A DNA stretch of 64,000 bases from Chamaelirium japonicum (taxonomy: Eukaryota; Streptophyta; Magnoliopsida; Liliales; Melanthiaceae), in contig OX393549.1 in assembly GCA_947650365.1 (NCBI GenBank), positions 83,924,362 to 83,988,361 of the forward strand, written 5' to 3'. Below are positions 22,339 to 34,372 of this stretch, one piece after another (position 1 is the stretch's first letter; each line of letters begins with the position of its first letter). The position numbers and the translations under genes were made by a program. Below the pieces are notes generated by a model. That model made no database searches, was not told the DNA's origin, and worked only from the letters and a program-made list of their open reading frames with translations.

Positions 22339-25300
22339 ATGGGATCCCCATCTCTTCCATGCCTTGATCTCACCGGGGGCACCGGAGCCTTAGCGCCAGG
22401 GTCTCGACGATGGCACCTGTTGTGCCAGAGCCTTCGCGAGTCCTTGGAGATGCACGGGGGGCTCCTGGTCAAGTACGATAAGCTCCCGGGAGGGCTGAGG
22501 GAAGACATGTTTGCGGCCATGGAGGACCTCTTTGATCTTCCTCTCGAGACCAAGCTCAAGATCTCGAGCAGCTACCCCCACACCCCGTACGTCGCGCCCA
22601 GTGATGGCCTTCCTCACTACCAAGCTCTGGGGATGATGAACTCCGTGCTGCCCGAAGAGGCTCGGGCCTTCACCCAGCACATGTGGCCCGATGGGAACGC
22701 CCGATTCTGGTAAGGTTAACCCTTCACTCCTGCCTCGCTAGACCCGATCGTCGGATTATCCAAGATTGGATTAGTGAGGTCTAGAAATGTACTTATAATC
22801 TGATGACCGAGTCGATTTCACAAACATACATAATTAGTAAATATTGACTATCAAATTCTCCGGCCACGAGGTAGCTCTTGTAATAGCTTCTCTTTATTAA
22901 TAAACTGGTAGGGGTCTAGGCCGAAACCCCCCCCCCCCACCCCTCATTCTCCGAGAGGGATTTCTCAAAAAACAAAAATCCTATGAAAACATCAAATATA
23001 GAAATTGCCCAAAGTTTCGATTGTACCTAATGAAATGTTGGCCAAACAAATGACATTTGATCGAAATCGAACATCCGTTTTTTTTCCTACTTTCAATTAA
23101 TTAAACAAATTTGATCTTTTTTTTCTTTAAAAAGTTCAATGGTAAAAAAAATTCATCAATTCCAGGTTTTTTTTTTCATAACAAACTGATATTTTAACAA
23201 AATCGTCCGAAATTTGATTGAAATCTGACAAATTTTTGCTAAAATCTTTTCTTAAAAATATATAAAAGTTTTACCAACATTTGTCCGGTATCCGGGAAAT
23301 TTTCCCTTTTTTTTTTCCCTAGAGCCTACTTATGATTTTCTACCTAAAAAAAAAAAAATTAACACTTTCAGAACTCTGTTGCTAATCGCTTCAATTGCCT
23401 TCCTTCACTCAGCCAAACCTTCCACTCGATGAGTACCGGATTCCTCGAACTGGTCCTGATGATCATGAAGATGATCTTCGATAGCTACGGCGTGCCGAGT
23501 AGTTACACCGATTCCCACATCGAACGCACGGAATCCCACTTCCGCATGACCAAGTATTCAGCTCCGATGACGGTCGAGCCGGCGGTTGGTCTCGGGCCGC
23601 ACGTCGACAGAGCCCTTCTCACTGTACTGCTTCAGAACGAAGTGGAGGGGCTCCAGTTCAAGTCCAGGGAAGGAGAGTGGTTCCCTGTGAACCCGGGCAG
23701 AGGCTGTTTTGTTGTCTTTGTTGGCCTAGCACTTCAGGTATGTATTAGGTTCAATTTTCGACACATTATTCCACCTGAAGTGAATATTTTGTTAGGTTTA
23801 GTCCCTCGTATCTGCTAGGGGGGCTGAGCAGTGGTGTCTTCATATACCCTCTGTGAATCTCCCCTTACGAACTGGGTTTTGGGGCAAGAGGGTATCTAAC
23901 AATGGTATCAGAGCGAGAATATCCACCCAACCCTGATTCACGAGGGGCCATGCTGCGCCTCTTACTACATTCCGCACGAGAGGGGGGGACCGTCGGAGTA
24001 TGTCTAGCCATAGCCTCGTGGCGTCCGCACGAAAGAGGGGACCCTTGGAGTTTGTCAAGCCCTAGCCTCGTGTGAGGGGAGAGAGGGTATCTAACATATT
24101 TGGTGTCTGAGATTGTGTTGGGGTGTTGGAGCATCTCCAACCCACTCGGCAAATGGGCCTCGCCAGGCAAATATAGCTAGCCACCCTCCAAAATGTGCTC
24201 CTACCCACTCGGTATCCCGCTAGCTATATTTACCTAAAAGACTTTTTTTTTTTTTTGAGAACCCCTCTCAGTGAGATGAGGGGGGGTTCAGCCTAGACCC
24301 CTACCGGTTTATTAAAAAAGAAAGAACAGAGAATGCCTAAGAGGCACCGACACCCGAGGTGTTCCCACTTCCAACACGGGCTAACAAAATTGCCCTGTAC
24401 AACAAGCAAGAAAAACAAAAAGCCGAAAGGCCTAAGGCTTAGAAGCCCTCGATCTTTCCAAATCACGGAACAGTGCTAGGAGCGATCCCGAGTCTTTCTC
24501 CTTGATGGAGAGACCGGCAGCCGAAGCTAATTCAAGGATGGTTCTGTCCTCCAGCAGGTTGATGGGTAGCTCAGATCCTCTCCATCAAGATTAGACAACT
24601 GATCCTGAAGATCCTGCATGAGTGGGATCCTAGGCCGTGGTGGTCGGTGGTGCAAGTCAGATTCAAGGGCTCGAGATTTGGCTCGGAGCGAAGCCCTGAC
24701 TTCAATCGAGTCCGACCCTCGATTAGCTAGTCTCGGACTGCGGCGAGCGAGTCCCCTCTCCACTAAGCCTCCAACTTGTGAAACCCCATCATCTGAGGGT
24801 GGGGCTCCTGCAGGAACTGAAATCCCATGGACATCGCCACCGATGCTAACTTCCGAGTTGTCCTTGATGACTTGTTGCTGCTCCTCGTCAACTGCAGTAC
24901 CAACTCCAACTCTAGATGATGCAAGGAGCACATTGCTTTCTACCAAGTCAGCAGACTCATCACCTATACTTCCCACTGCTAGCTCCAAGGCCGTAGCATC
25001 TAAATCAGAACCAGCACCCTCTGTAACACAGTCAATAGCCTAAAAGACTTTTCACTGGCTAAATGTAGTTAGCCGTATATCAACCGTTAGCCATCCGTGG
25101 GGCCCATACACAACGGTCAAAATATTTTGAATCCCTGAAAAGAAAAGGCAGGTTAAAAGGTTAATTTTTTTTCCGAACATTTAGAAAATGGCTAGTGGGA
25201 TAGAGGACTGGGTTGGAACAATCAATCCTCATCACTAGCCATTTTTTGATGTGACAAATATAGCTAGTCCATTTGTACAGCGAGTGGCAAGTTTATGGTT

Positions 25301-25578
25301 GGAGATGCTCTTAGTTTATGATCGCCTTGATACAGGCCTGGAGCAATGGAAGGCTTTACACGCCGCTCCATACGGTTATGATCAGTGGATTTGAAGACCG
25401 GTTCTCCTGCGGTTTGTTCTTCAGGCCGAAGGGGGATGAGATCATACAAGCGCCGCGCGAGCTTGTCGACGAAGAGCATCCCCCTATGTTCAAGCCCTTC
25501 GTCTACAGAGATTTTCTCATGAACGCCTACGTCGAGGGCCTTGGAGAGGACTCGCTTAAGATGTTCGCAGGAGTTTGA
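22339..25578 (+). CDS. 2-oxoglutarate/Fe(II)-dependent dioxygenase, AOP-like (3 exons)
   Basis: Exons 22339-22709, 23413-23737 and 25336-25578 join in phase with GT-AG ends to give 312 aa, the usual AOP length. The start MGSPSLPCLDL matches the family's N-terminal 'P.IDF' strand; an in-frame ATG 30 bp upstream is less likely. The N-terminal DIOX_N half has 'FDLPLETKLK' and the family motif 'WPDGNARFC'. In the catalytic half the iron ligands are H187 and D189 (GPHVD, where many relatives have HTD) and H244 (PLHTV). The 2OG-binding pair is R254 and S256 (RFS). The C-terminal 'ELVDEEHPPMFKPF' is strongly typical of AOP proteins. AOP enzymes are soluble oxidases; some act on glucosinolates in Brassicales, but elsewhere the substrates are mostly unknown and the sequence does not tell. 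Intron 2 (1598 bp) holds a MITE with a LINE inside. AATAAA lies at 25858. The gene looks intact. Confidence 0.9.
22895..22985 (+). mobile_element. LINE 3'-end remnant in AOP-like intron 1
   Basis: 'aataaactggtaggggtct' followed by aggccgaaa, a C-run and 'gagagggatttctcaaaaa' is a plus-strand copy of the same LINE 3' end as at 24247 and 44975 (there in minus orientation: 'accggtttatta', 'gaacccctctcag' with a poly-T lead). Only about 90 bp and an A-rich tail remain. Confidence 0.55.
24129..25310. mobile_element. MITE (PIF/Harbinger-like), split by a LINE, in AOP-like intron 2
   Basis: Terminal inverted repeats 'gagcatctccaacc' (24129-24142) and 'ggttggagatgctc' (25297-25310) match a widespread plant MITE end. 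The flanking triplets 'ttg' and 'tta' resemble a decayed 3-bp TTA target site. Without the LINE inside, the element is about 376 bp, and its arms share 'caaatatagctag' in inverted order. It is non-coding. Confidence 0.75.
24247..25038 (-). mobile_element. 5'-truncated LINE-type retroposon with 14-bp target duplication
   Basis: On the minus strand the element ends in a poly-A tail (poly-T at about 24243-24256), preceded by the 3' motif of this LINE family (rc of 'accggtttatta'). Both sides carry 'cctaaaagactttt' (24233-24246 and 25039-25052), a clear 14-bp duplication as made by target-primed reverse transcription. A minus-strand frame of about 150 codons (24988-24527) contains 'RRSPRLANRGSD' and 'RAKSRALE', followed by a proline/arginine stretch. 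This may be a piece of an ORF1-like protein or linker, but I cannot assign it. The insertion split an older MITE. Confidence 0.8.
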
Positions 25579-28387
25579 TCTCGTCGAAATCAGTGCCTGA
25601 TTATTATTTTTTCTTACAAGTGTTCTATGTGTGGCGTTTTATGATAAAAATTTGATTTCATGGAAATCATTTGCCGGATTAAATTTATGTTCCAAAAGTG
25701 TTCTATGTGTGGATTTTACGATAATTAAGAATTGGATTTTATGTTCCTGCAAAAAAGTTTGATTTCATGGAAATCGTTACCGGCACAATCGAGCGGAGCT
25801 TTGAGACTATGTGTTGTAGCTCGTGTGTCCCGAGCGTGGATTTTCTGTATTAACATTAATAAAGATGACTTTGGTTATTGTTTTAATTAGATTACTACTT
25901 TGGTGTATGATAATTTATATATAATAAAGGACCTTAGGAAATACAGTAGGCCACTGAGGCGCATGGTGGGTCCATGCTTGGGAGATCCAGTGGATTGGTT
26001 ATGTGTAGAACAAGAACTAGTTCACAGCTCTATGTAAAAATATCGGTCGCTTCACCGAGAATAAGTTGTTGGCAGGTAGAGGATGTGATGAAGTCTCCAC
26101 CACGAGAACATGTGATTTTCATTCACCTGATCAAACATGATGATCGTGTTGAATAAGAACCAAGACGGTGCACAGATCAGTGATTCAGACACTGGTGTAT
26201 AAACCATCGTACTACTATAGATGATATGTACTCAACCCTAAGGGACTATACACACTGAGCCAACTAGTTGTGTGGTGCTATATGTGCCAACCTGTGCGGA
26301 CCCTCCATAGTCCAATACCATGGTACGTTGGGTTATCCGGCTGTCGCTAGAGTGACATACAATACCTACAGGTTATCTGACATCTAGTATTGGATGGGTG
26401 CATTTTGATGAGTCAATCTATCCACATAATTAATCCAGGTTTGGTGGTTGTCAGTATGACTGATGACGTTCCGGATGCTAGGCATAGCACCGGAAGGTGT
26501 GTAGTGTTATAGATGACAAGTCATCAAATCCTTGTCAGATGATCAATCGGGTTTTGACAGTGCTCCCCATCGCCCGAGTTGAATCATGGCACCAGTAATA
26601 GAAAATACTAAAGATTATCAGAGTATAGTAGAGAATAGGGTTACGAGGGAGTAACATAAGTTTAGGATCATTAGAGTTCAACTCGCGTCGCACTCTAGGT
26701 GGCTACGTGATATAATCGGATTAGGGCTGATTAGCGGAACTTTTGGTATATCAACAGAATAGTTAATCAGGGATCCGGTTGGAGCTAGAGATCCTGAACC
26801 CTAAAAGTTCCACCATATCCTTGAGTATAGGAATTGTTCCCCGATCTAGTTGGACACGTTGATGCGAATAGCGCGATGGAGCACAAGCTCTAAGCCTAAA
26901 AACCTAATTCACATGTGTTAAGGGGCCAGATGTGTATTTTGGTAAATACTAAAATATGGCACAGAACATATTGAATATGGATCTTAAAATGAGCAGAATA
27001 ATTCCAGAAAGTCATTGGCACTGACAGAACTCGATTCCGACAAGTGTACCTCACTCTATCTCTTTATCAACAGCATGCCAACATAAGGGCGTTTTATTTC
27101 GAAGTGTCAAACAGATAAGGGAAGCCCTAACCGACCTGCCCTATCCCTCCCCCCTCATCCCTATCCTATAGGGGGCGGCCCTAGCTTGCTTGTGCAAGTA
27201 GGGGGCCACCCCTATAAGTAGAAAGGGAGGGGGGAGAGGCCAACTATAGGCTCTCCTTCCGTCTCCTTGAAAATCTGCCCCCCTATGTCTCTCCTTTTGT
27301 GGTTTCGGCCAAGAAGAAGAGGAAGAAGAAAGAGAAAGGAAATGAGAAGGAAGAAGAAGAGAGAAAGAGAAAGAGGAGGTATTTGAGGCATGCTATCGAG
27401 TTCGCTACGTGCCATCTTTTGTTGGCGGATCGTCCTTGCACTCAGAGATAGGACGCCGTGGGTTCTTTCCTTCGCAAAGGATAAGGTGCTATCCGATAGC
27501 ATCCCTCTCGGTTTCAATACAATTCATCATCAACCATCATTCCATTCTCTTCAGATCAAAGATCCATAAGGTATGATGATTCTAAACACCAAACTAGATG
27601 TATGCATGTCTTTCACAGATCATAATATGTCTCTAGGATATCCACACATATACTAGGATCATAGATTCATATGTAGATTGTTTAAAAGATAGATTGTAAT
27701 GAAATATAGACCATGAGATCCTCGGATCTATCTTTTGCTTCCACTGTGATTTTGATAAAAAGGATTTAATTCCAACACTATGTGTCACATCCCGTATTTT
27801 GGACCCACTTGAAAAGATGAGAAAAGAGCCAAGCCAATCCAAATTACAGAATGTAAGGATTTTTTAATATATATACAAGAAAATAGTAGAGGGGAAAAAA
27901 AAGAAGAAAACACCAATCTTATTCCAATTCAAATGTCCAAGGATAACAATTATGGTCCATACTAGCAAGAAAAGAACTAAATGAAGTAAAAGAGCTAGCT
28001 GCTATTAGCTACTGCACGCACACTGGAGAAAGACGACAAGACTCTGACTTTGCAATATCGCTACTAAACTACTCCCCACCTACTGATTACCTGTGCCTCA
28101 AAAAAAACTACGAGAGGCGTCAAAAGAGTGTCAAAACCACTGTAATAAAAGAAATAATAATGCCTTTTAAATTCTTACTGAAGTAATCCAAAGAGACGAT
28201 ACACTTCAGCTTTTAACAAACAAGAGAGAGCAATCTAACAAGTAATTATTTTAAACTAAAGGGAGAAACATTATGTTGTTGAGCTATTAAGGGATGAGCA
28301 GTGATAAAGCATATTATTGTCCTCAACTATATTATTTAATGCTCAACTAAGGTCTCCCATAACTGTAAAATTTTCCTAAGCAAGTTG
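25579..28387. other. AOP-like gene 3' flank, then unclassified LTR-type sequence
   Basis: Bases 25579 to about 25870 are 3' UTR-like. From about 25900 to 27780 the sequence has no open frame but looks retroelement-derived. A CT/GA-rich leader follows 'cctataagtagaaagg' at 27210-27225, and 'tagtgttggaattaaatcc' (minus strand, ending near 27780) resembles an LTR start. At 27783 'tgtcacatcccgtattttg' is the typical 5' edge of another LTR. Its continuation appears to lie beyond the LARD at 39093 to about 39767, so the LARD probably landed in it. Families and borders are uncertain. Confidence 0.35.
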
Positions 28388-31189
28388 TGTCACGCCCCAG
28401 AAATCTGAAGACCGATCCCTGGGGTGTGAAATGAGAAAAGGATGGGATTTTGGGTCTGGTCAATTGATTACACCAATTTGGGTTCTCACAGGGCTTCTTC
28501 TACGCTCTCTAATATGAAAAACAAGGAGGAGGGAGAAACAAGAGGGGAATCTTTTAAATTTGATTTTTCGAAAGACATTTTTTTATTAAAAAGGAAAGAA
28601 GAGAAATATCAATAGAGATAAGACATTGTCTAATCAGCTCGACCTTCAAAAGTCCTATCCTTTCAGTATGTGTGACCTGTCGGTGCCACTACATACTGAT
28701 AGGAGTCTATCTAAGGGAGCACGAGGCTCAAGCCTCCTACGGCTAGCCACGTAGTCTCATCCACTCCCTAACACTCAGGTGCACCAGTCTAGAGTTCCTA
28801 TCTATAGGGTTAATCAATTTAGTCATTTATATGCACTTATATTTTCATCATGATCTATCCTAGGCTTGGGGCCTTGAGGAGAGACCTACCCAAAAGAATT
28901 CAGCTGGAACCATTGCAACTACAACCATAGAATACTAACTAACCGATAAAACCACTTATTCCAATACAATTACAATGTCTGAAGAGAAAAGACGACAAGA
29001 TTAATGTACTAAGCAGAAAGGTAACACTGCAACTCTAACTCCGCCTCTGGAATCCTACTGCTACTCCTGAGCCTCCGGACCTGCAACTGAGCCTACTCGT
29101 GGGAAAGAGTAGCCCCCAATAAGAAATTGGAAGATTAGCCAAATTAATGGCTAGTGATATCCTAATAGTCTTTAATAATATGAGACAACTAATCTAAATA
29201 AATTAAGATAAGATCTATCAATTCTAGTATGATCAATATTTACAGAATGATACCTAAACCTATCAGTAATCTATATTCACATGCAATTCCTACTGTCACT
29301 AGGTTATCTAACATAAAGTCCATTCAATGTTCTACAGCATTAAAGAACAAATTAAATAAGACGTTCATCTAAAGTCACGATATCATCATGTGAACAGTCA
29401 TACAATTCTAAATTCATATACAGATAAAACACACACTATCAAAATGTGAACCCCGGATATTTTGTTCATCCTGCCCCCGGTCGGGCATTACTATAGGGCC
29501 TTTTATTTCGATGTAGAGGGCCAACTCTCTCGCCGTGTATCCACTAACACCATGCACTAGTCACCCAGATGATCATAAGGGGTTTCCCGTCTTTCACGGT
29601 GGAGCTCTACCGCCCAACTTGCTTTACTATGGGGACTTCAACTCCCCGGGACAGGGTTGCTAGGTCAATCCCTACTCGAGGGCACCTCCTATTGGCTTTA
29701 CCATAACCCTTGCCCGTGACCCCTAACCTACTTAACTTCGGCTGTACGCGCAGGGTGGTTCACGGCCCTTGCGCGCACGGGGTCCCTACCCTCTAACCAG
29801 GTAGATTCTCATATAACATCTTTCAACATATATACTGAAGCTACAAAAGGTATATTTAATGCTTAACAATTTCCAACAATTCACCCCTGATCCCGTACTG
29901 CTCTCGCAACCCATGCGATATAATAAATAAATAAAGTAAGACACTTATCCCGATGACCCGTGTGCTAGGGTTGCCATACTCCTCTCAAGAGGATGGGCTT
30001 CGATAATTACTAATTATTCAATTTATTGTTTAATTTAAGGGAATCCTAATTACGGTGTCCATACAATCAAAAGCTAGCAATCATTATTATTATTTTATTA
30101 ATATTTTAAGCATGCGTCGTCGGACTCGTGACTCCGCATGCAAGGCGGGGTCCACTTGACCACATGTAACGATGCCCGGTGGGGCCCGCATGCAGTGTCA
30201 TGGACACCTACCCTTAGTCATTCTCATTTCCCACTATTAAAGACCACGCAAGGGTAGTAGATATCACCTGACTGTCGATTACACATGACTCCTGCTAGCT
30301 GCCTCTGATCCGTCTCTGCTGGATCACCATGATCAAGATCTGATAATAACCACAGCTCCGCATCACAACTCTATCGATTAAAACAAAAGAATCTACGATG
30401 AGGGTTCTATGCCAAGGATAGTCGGGCACCCTCAATAGGGGACCAACATTGAGTCGACAGCACGCAAATCTATACGACAGAAGAACTCGAACCTAAATAA
30501 TACTAGGTCAAACAAGTAATTAGAAGCTAAACCTACTCATCGAATCGGGCTCGAAGAACCCTTTCCGATGGTTCCAGTTTCGCTGGAATCCGACTTCGGT
30601 CGGATGGTTTCGGGTCAAACCACGTAGAACCGATAAAATCGATCGCATGTCTAGGTTGCTAGGGTAGAAGAGGTTCTAGGGTTATATTCTGGGTTTAAAA
30701 GGTAGGACTCAAAGTTCTGAGCACGATGCCGCTGGTTTCGTCCGAATCTGAGTTCGAACGATGAAACAGCGGTCAAACCACGGTACCACGATAATATCGG
30801 GTTAAAGGATAAAACAGGGTATTAAACAGTATAATTACTATACTAAACTATAGCCAACAGGTAGTATTTTCCGAGCCGGTCGAAATGACGCTGGATTCGT
30901 CCAATTCCGAGTTCGGACGGAGAAATGGCAGTCGAACCAAAATTCACTGGTTCACGGGTCTGGTTCAGGTGAACCAGACCGGTTCACTGAGTGGGTCGGG
31001 TCAGGTCTGCGGGGTCGGGTCGGGTATGCAGTGCAAAGCCGGGTCGGGTTCAGGGTTTAATAGGTCGGGTCTGCAGTGGAAAGCCGGGTCGGGTTTGGGG
31101 GTTAACTAAAATCTAGGAAATTACTATTTTACCCCCCCCCCCCATGTTCATCTTCTCCACGAGAACAGCGAGGGGGGGGGGGGGGGGGC

Positions 31190-31670
31190 TGGTTTTTGCG
31201 CGCCGGCGGCCGACGGGAGGGGCGGCTTGGAGCGCCGGCGAGCGCTCGGCCGGCCTCTCCCGCACCACCCCCCACAGAGGAGGCACGGTGGGAGGCGGCT
31301 GGAGCGGCCGTCGGTGCCCGAGATCGAGCTCGGCCGGAGGGGGTTCGCATGGGGTTTGGAGGTCGGTGGTCGCCGGGGAGGGGCTTGGTTGCGGCGGCAA
31401 GCACTGCCCGTGCGGGCCGCGGTAAGAGAGGAGGAAGGGGGTCGCGGGTTGGGTCACGGAGGAGGATGGGAGGAGGAGGGTGGCTGACCTGGGCGTCTCG
31501 GCGTGCTCGCCGGTGCTCCGGCGAGGGGCGGGTCGGCTGCTCCATCTCCCTCGATCTCTTCTCCTTCTCCGTCTTCGGCTCTCGTTCTCTCTCTCTCTCT
31601 CTCTCTCTCCCATTCTCTCTCTACTCGTTCTCTCCCGATCTCTCTCTCTCTCTCTCTATATAATCATGGG
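31190..31670. other. GC-rich block with CT tract inside each LARD LTR
   Basis: Within the LTR, about 30,890-31,110 is rich in 'cgggtcgggt' motifs. This is followed by a block of very high GC (31,190-31,540), a CT tract (31,580-31,650) and 'tatataatcatg'. The same block occurs in the other LTR at 37,530-38,290. Long overlapping frames on both strands (proline/arginine-rich) come from base composition and are not credible genes. On the minus strand the order TATA-GA tract-GC-rich block looks like a promoter and leader. Confidence 0.5.
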
Positions 31671-34217
31671 AAAAAGATAAGGCTAGCTGTTGTGATAAGG
31701 GTTGGTTAAGGCTAAGGGATAAAGGAAAGAAAGATAGGGATCGATATATCATCCCAATCCTGCCCGATAATTCCCATCCGAATTTCGGATTTTAAATCAC
31801 TGGGGAGGGAGGTCAGGAGAGCTTAAATTATGCTAGGAGACCGAGAGGCAGGCTCTAGGGCTGGTCGGGCTCGGTCCCGAGCCCTGAACCGGGCTCGGTT
31901 GGAATCCGGGTGCGATTCGTCCATCAACCGGGCTGAAAAGAATAATAAGTCGTAACTATCAAACTGGAAGTCGGAATTGGGCCCGAGAGGATTCGTTGGA
32001 AATGTCTCGTCAACGCGAACGTGTCAGCGCATGGTACATTAATTTCTAATTTCTAGATCTCTTGAAAAGAAGAAAAGACTCCAAAACTTAAAATAGCAAT
32101 AACTATTCACCCGGGTGTCGGATCGACCCTAACTCAGGCTCATTGGAAGGCTCTCTCAGAGTCTCACCTAACGTATCCTGTTTCATTACGATCCGTTTAT
32201 CCGATCTCTTGTAAGAAATAAAACAGCTACAACTATCGACCAATTATTATTTTTCTAGGGTTTATCTGCCGGGCTACGAAAACTGGCTGCGCATACACAT
32301 GATCGTTGCACGAAACGCACCATCGTGACATGCTCGAAATTACGGAGAATGTGAACGTAAAACATCTTATAGGTTTACGATCCATTTATTGGGAAAAAGC
32401 CCAAAGAAAAAGTCTGGCTGCAAAAAGACGAAACTAGCCATTGAGGATTTCTATTATTCTCAAATCTAACACCACAGGTGTTACAACCTACACACCTTAA
32501 AGAAATTTTTGTCCCAAAAATTCAACTACAAAAAACCATATATACGAGTCCACTCATCTCTACTACCAAAACAAGAACATTATAGCAATGAAAAGTTAAC
32601 TATAACGAGTACGAAGATCCTCACTAACACTGCCAACAAGAAAGCCAAGTCACTACACCAAATCTTACTAAAAGAAAATCCTCTACTACTCACAATTCTA
32701 CTCTCTCTACTAACCTAAACATTATACGAATCGACTCTCATAATTATTAGGATAGAAATGAACCTCCAAATTCTCACATCGCGAATACGAGTTTTGGTTT
32801 CCATTTCACATTCTAAGCATTACGGATTAGACTAAAATCATGAGTTCTGATCATTAACCCTGCCTTGATAAGGGGCATCATATCCCCCTTATTAGTACCG
32901 TCGAGGGGTGTCGTCCTCGGTAGGGTAACTACCAAAACTCATAGATTTAGAAACTTAAAATGCACTCAATTGTCAGTGCCGATATAAAAGGTATATCAAC
33001 GTATATGAGTGCCCATACACCCATATATAATTTATACTTTTGGTATCGACTCTACAATCATAGCAATGTGTACTACACATATGCGCCCATACACATATGC
33101 TTAAGTACACATTCCAGAATGATTTGACAAAAGAGATGCCTCAACTAGTACGCCTAACGTGTATCTAATACTAAACTAAAATCCTATAAGATTCATATGA
33201 GACTAACACCTACACTAACCGAACTACCAATACTACTCAAGGAACTAAAGAACAATGCCCGAAAAATCTATTTCTCAAGTGGGTCCAAACTAGATAGCCA
33301 CGCTCTAGCAATAGATAGTCATCTCAATGGCTCAATCCAAGATATGGGGACCGATTCTAAACAAGAACTATTATGAGTTGGCTAAAGAAACTACCTACTA
33401 GAAAACTAATGGCCAACTAATATCGACTGAGCAGATCGATACCAAGTACTAAATCCTACCCTAAACTAATCATCGAGATAGTTAGATGGAAACCTTGCAA
33501 CCATACAAAAAATGAGAAAAAAAGGACCCAAGACAATTAAAGACAACTTAGAAAAAAGACAACCGAGAAAACTATCATAATCTCAACATTCTGAGAACTA
33601 AAAGCAATCACTCAAAAGAAACTGAAGCAAATAAAAGTTACTAGAATCGAATAATAATTAGATACAAAGCGGGGTGAATCAGCAGAATAATGATTATTCT
33701 TAAGAGTCCAACTGATAAGGTAATCCTAAATTTTATAAACATAGGCAATCCTCTTGACATCGTCGCTAACATCTTTCTAGTACTCAATTATCTCAATTCG
33801 ATCTTAACGTCACTGTCATCTAGCCAGTGCGCTCTTTCCCGCGAGTTCTAATAAGAACTGCAAAACCAACCGCCAAAGCCTCCGAAGAGTCATTGCGTAG
33901 CCACAGTATGTCCTCTACCGGACAATCATCATCCACCGCCAAAGTTCCCTAGGAACAGTGCGTACTCTTTCGCAAGAGTCACTATCAAGGTATCCCGTAA
34001 TCTACTAACCAAGGGAAATTCAAACGACCACCTAAGATTTCTATCTCCTGGTGTACTCATTGAAACCACTATCCCCACGAGTCATCATTATTACTCATAG
34101 GATCCATTAAAAAAAACACACAAGCTCTACACCAAGCTAATTATAACCCACGATACACTAGAGAGACTTAACAAGTAAACTAATCTAATTATTACATCTA
34201 TATCGAGATAATGGACA

Positions 34218-34372
34218 ATCCTAAAAATACCAACTAGGTCTCTAGTACCAATGGTCAACAAGAATCAAGGAATCCTAAAACACCAACTAAGTCTCTAGTA
34301 CTAAGGGTCAACGAAGATCAAGGGATCCTAAACACCGACTAGGTCTCTAATACTAAGGGTCAACAAAAAATA
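34218..34372. repeat. Three-copy tandem repeat in the LARD interior
   Basis: A unit of roughly 55-60 bp containing 'aggtctctagtac', 'ggtcaac' and 'gatcaagg.atcctaaa' is repeated about three times with small changes. It is the only ordered structure I see in the non-coding interior. Confidence 0.7.

Noticed and set aside
24618-25043. Plus-strand 141-codon frame in the AOP-like intron
   Set aside because: Antisense to the LINE-type insertion whose poly-A tail and target duplication define the minus strand as sense; no domain.
31113-31709. Frames up to 166 codons in the GC-rich LARD LTR block (and 37761-38311)
   Set aside because: High GC and low stop frequency on both strands, no domain, and the two LTR copies shift frame relative to each other.
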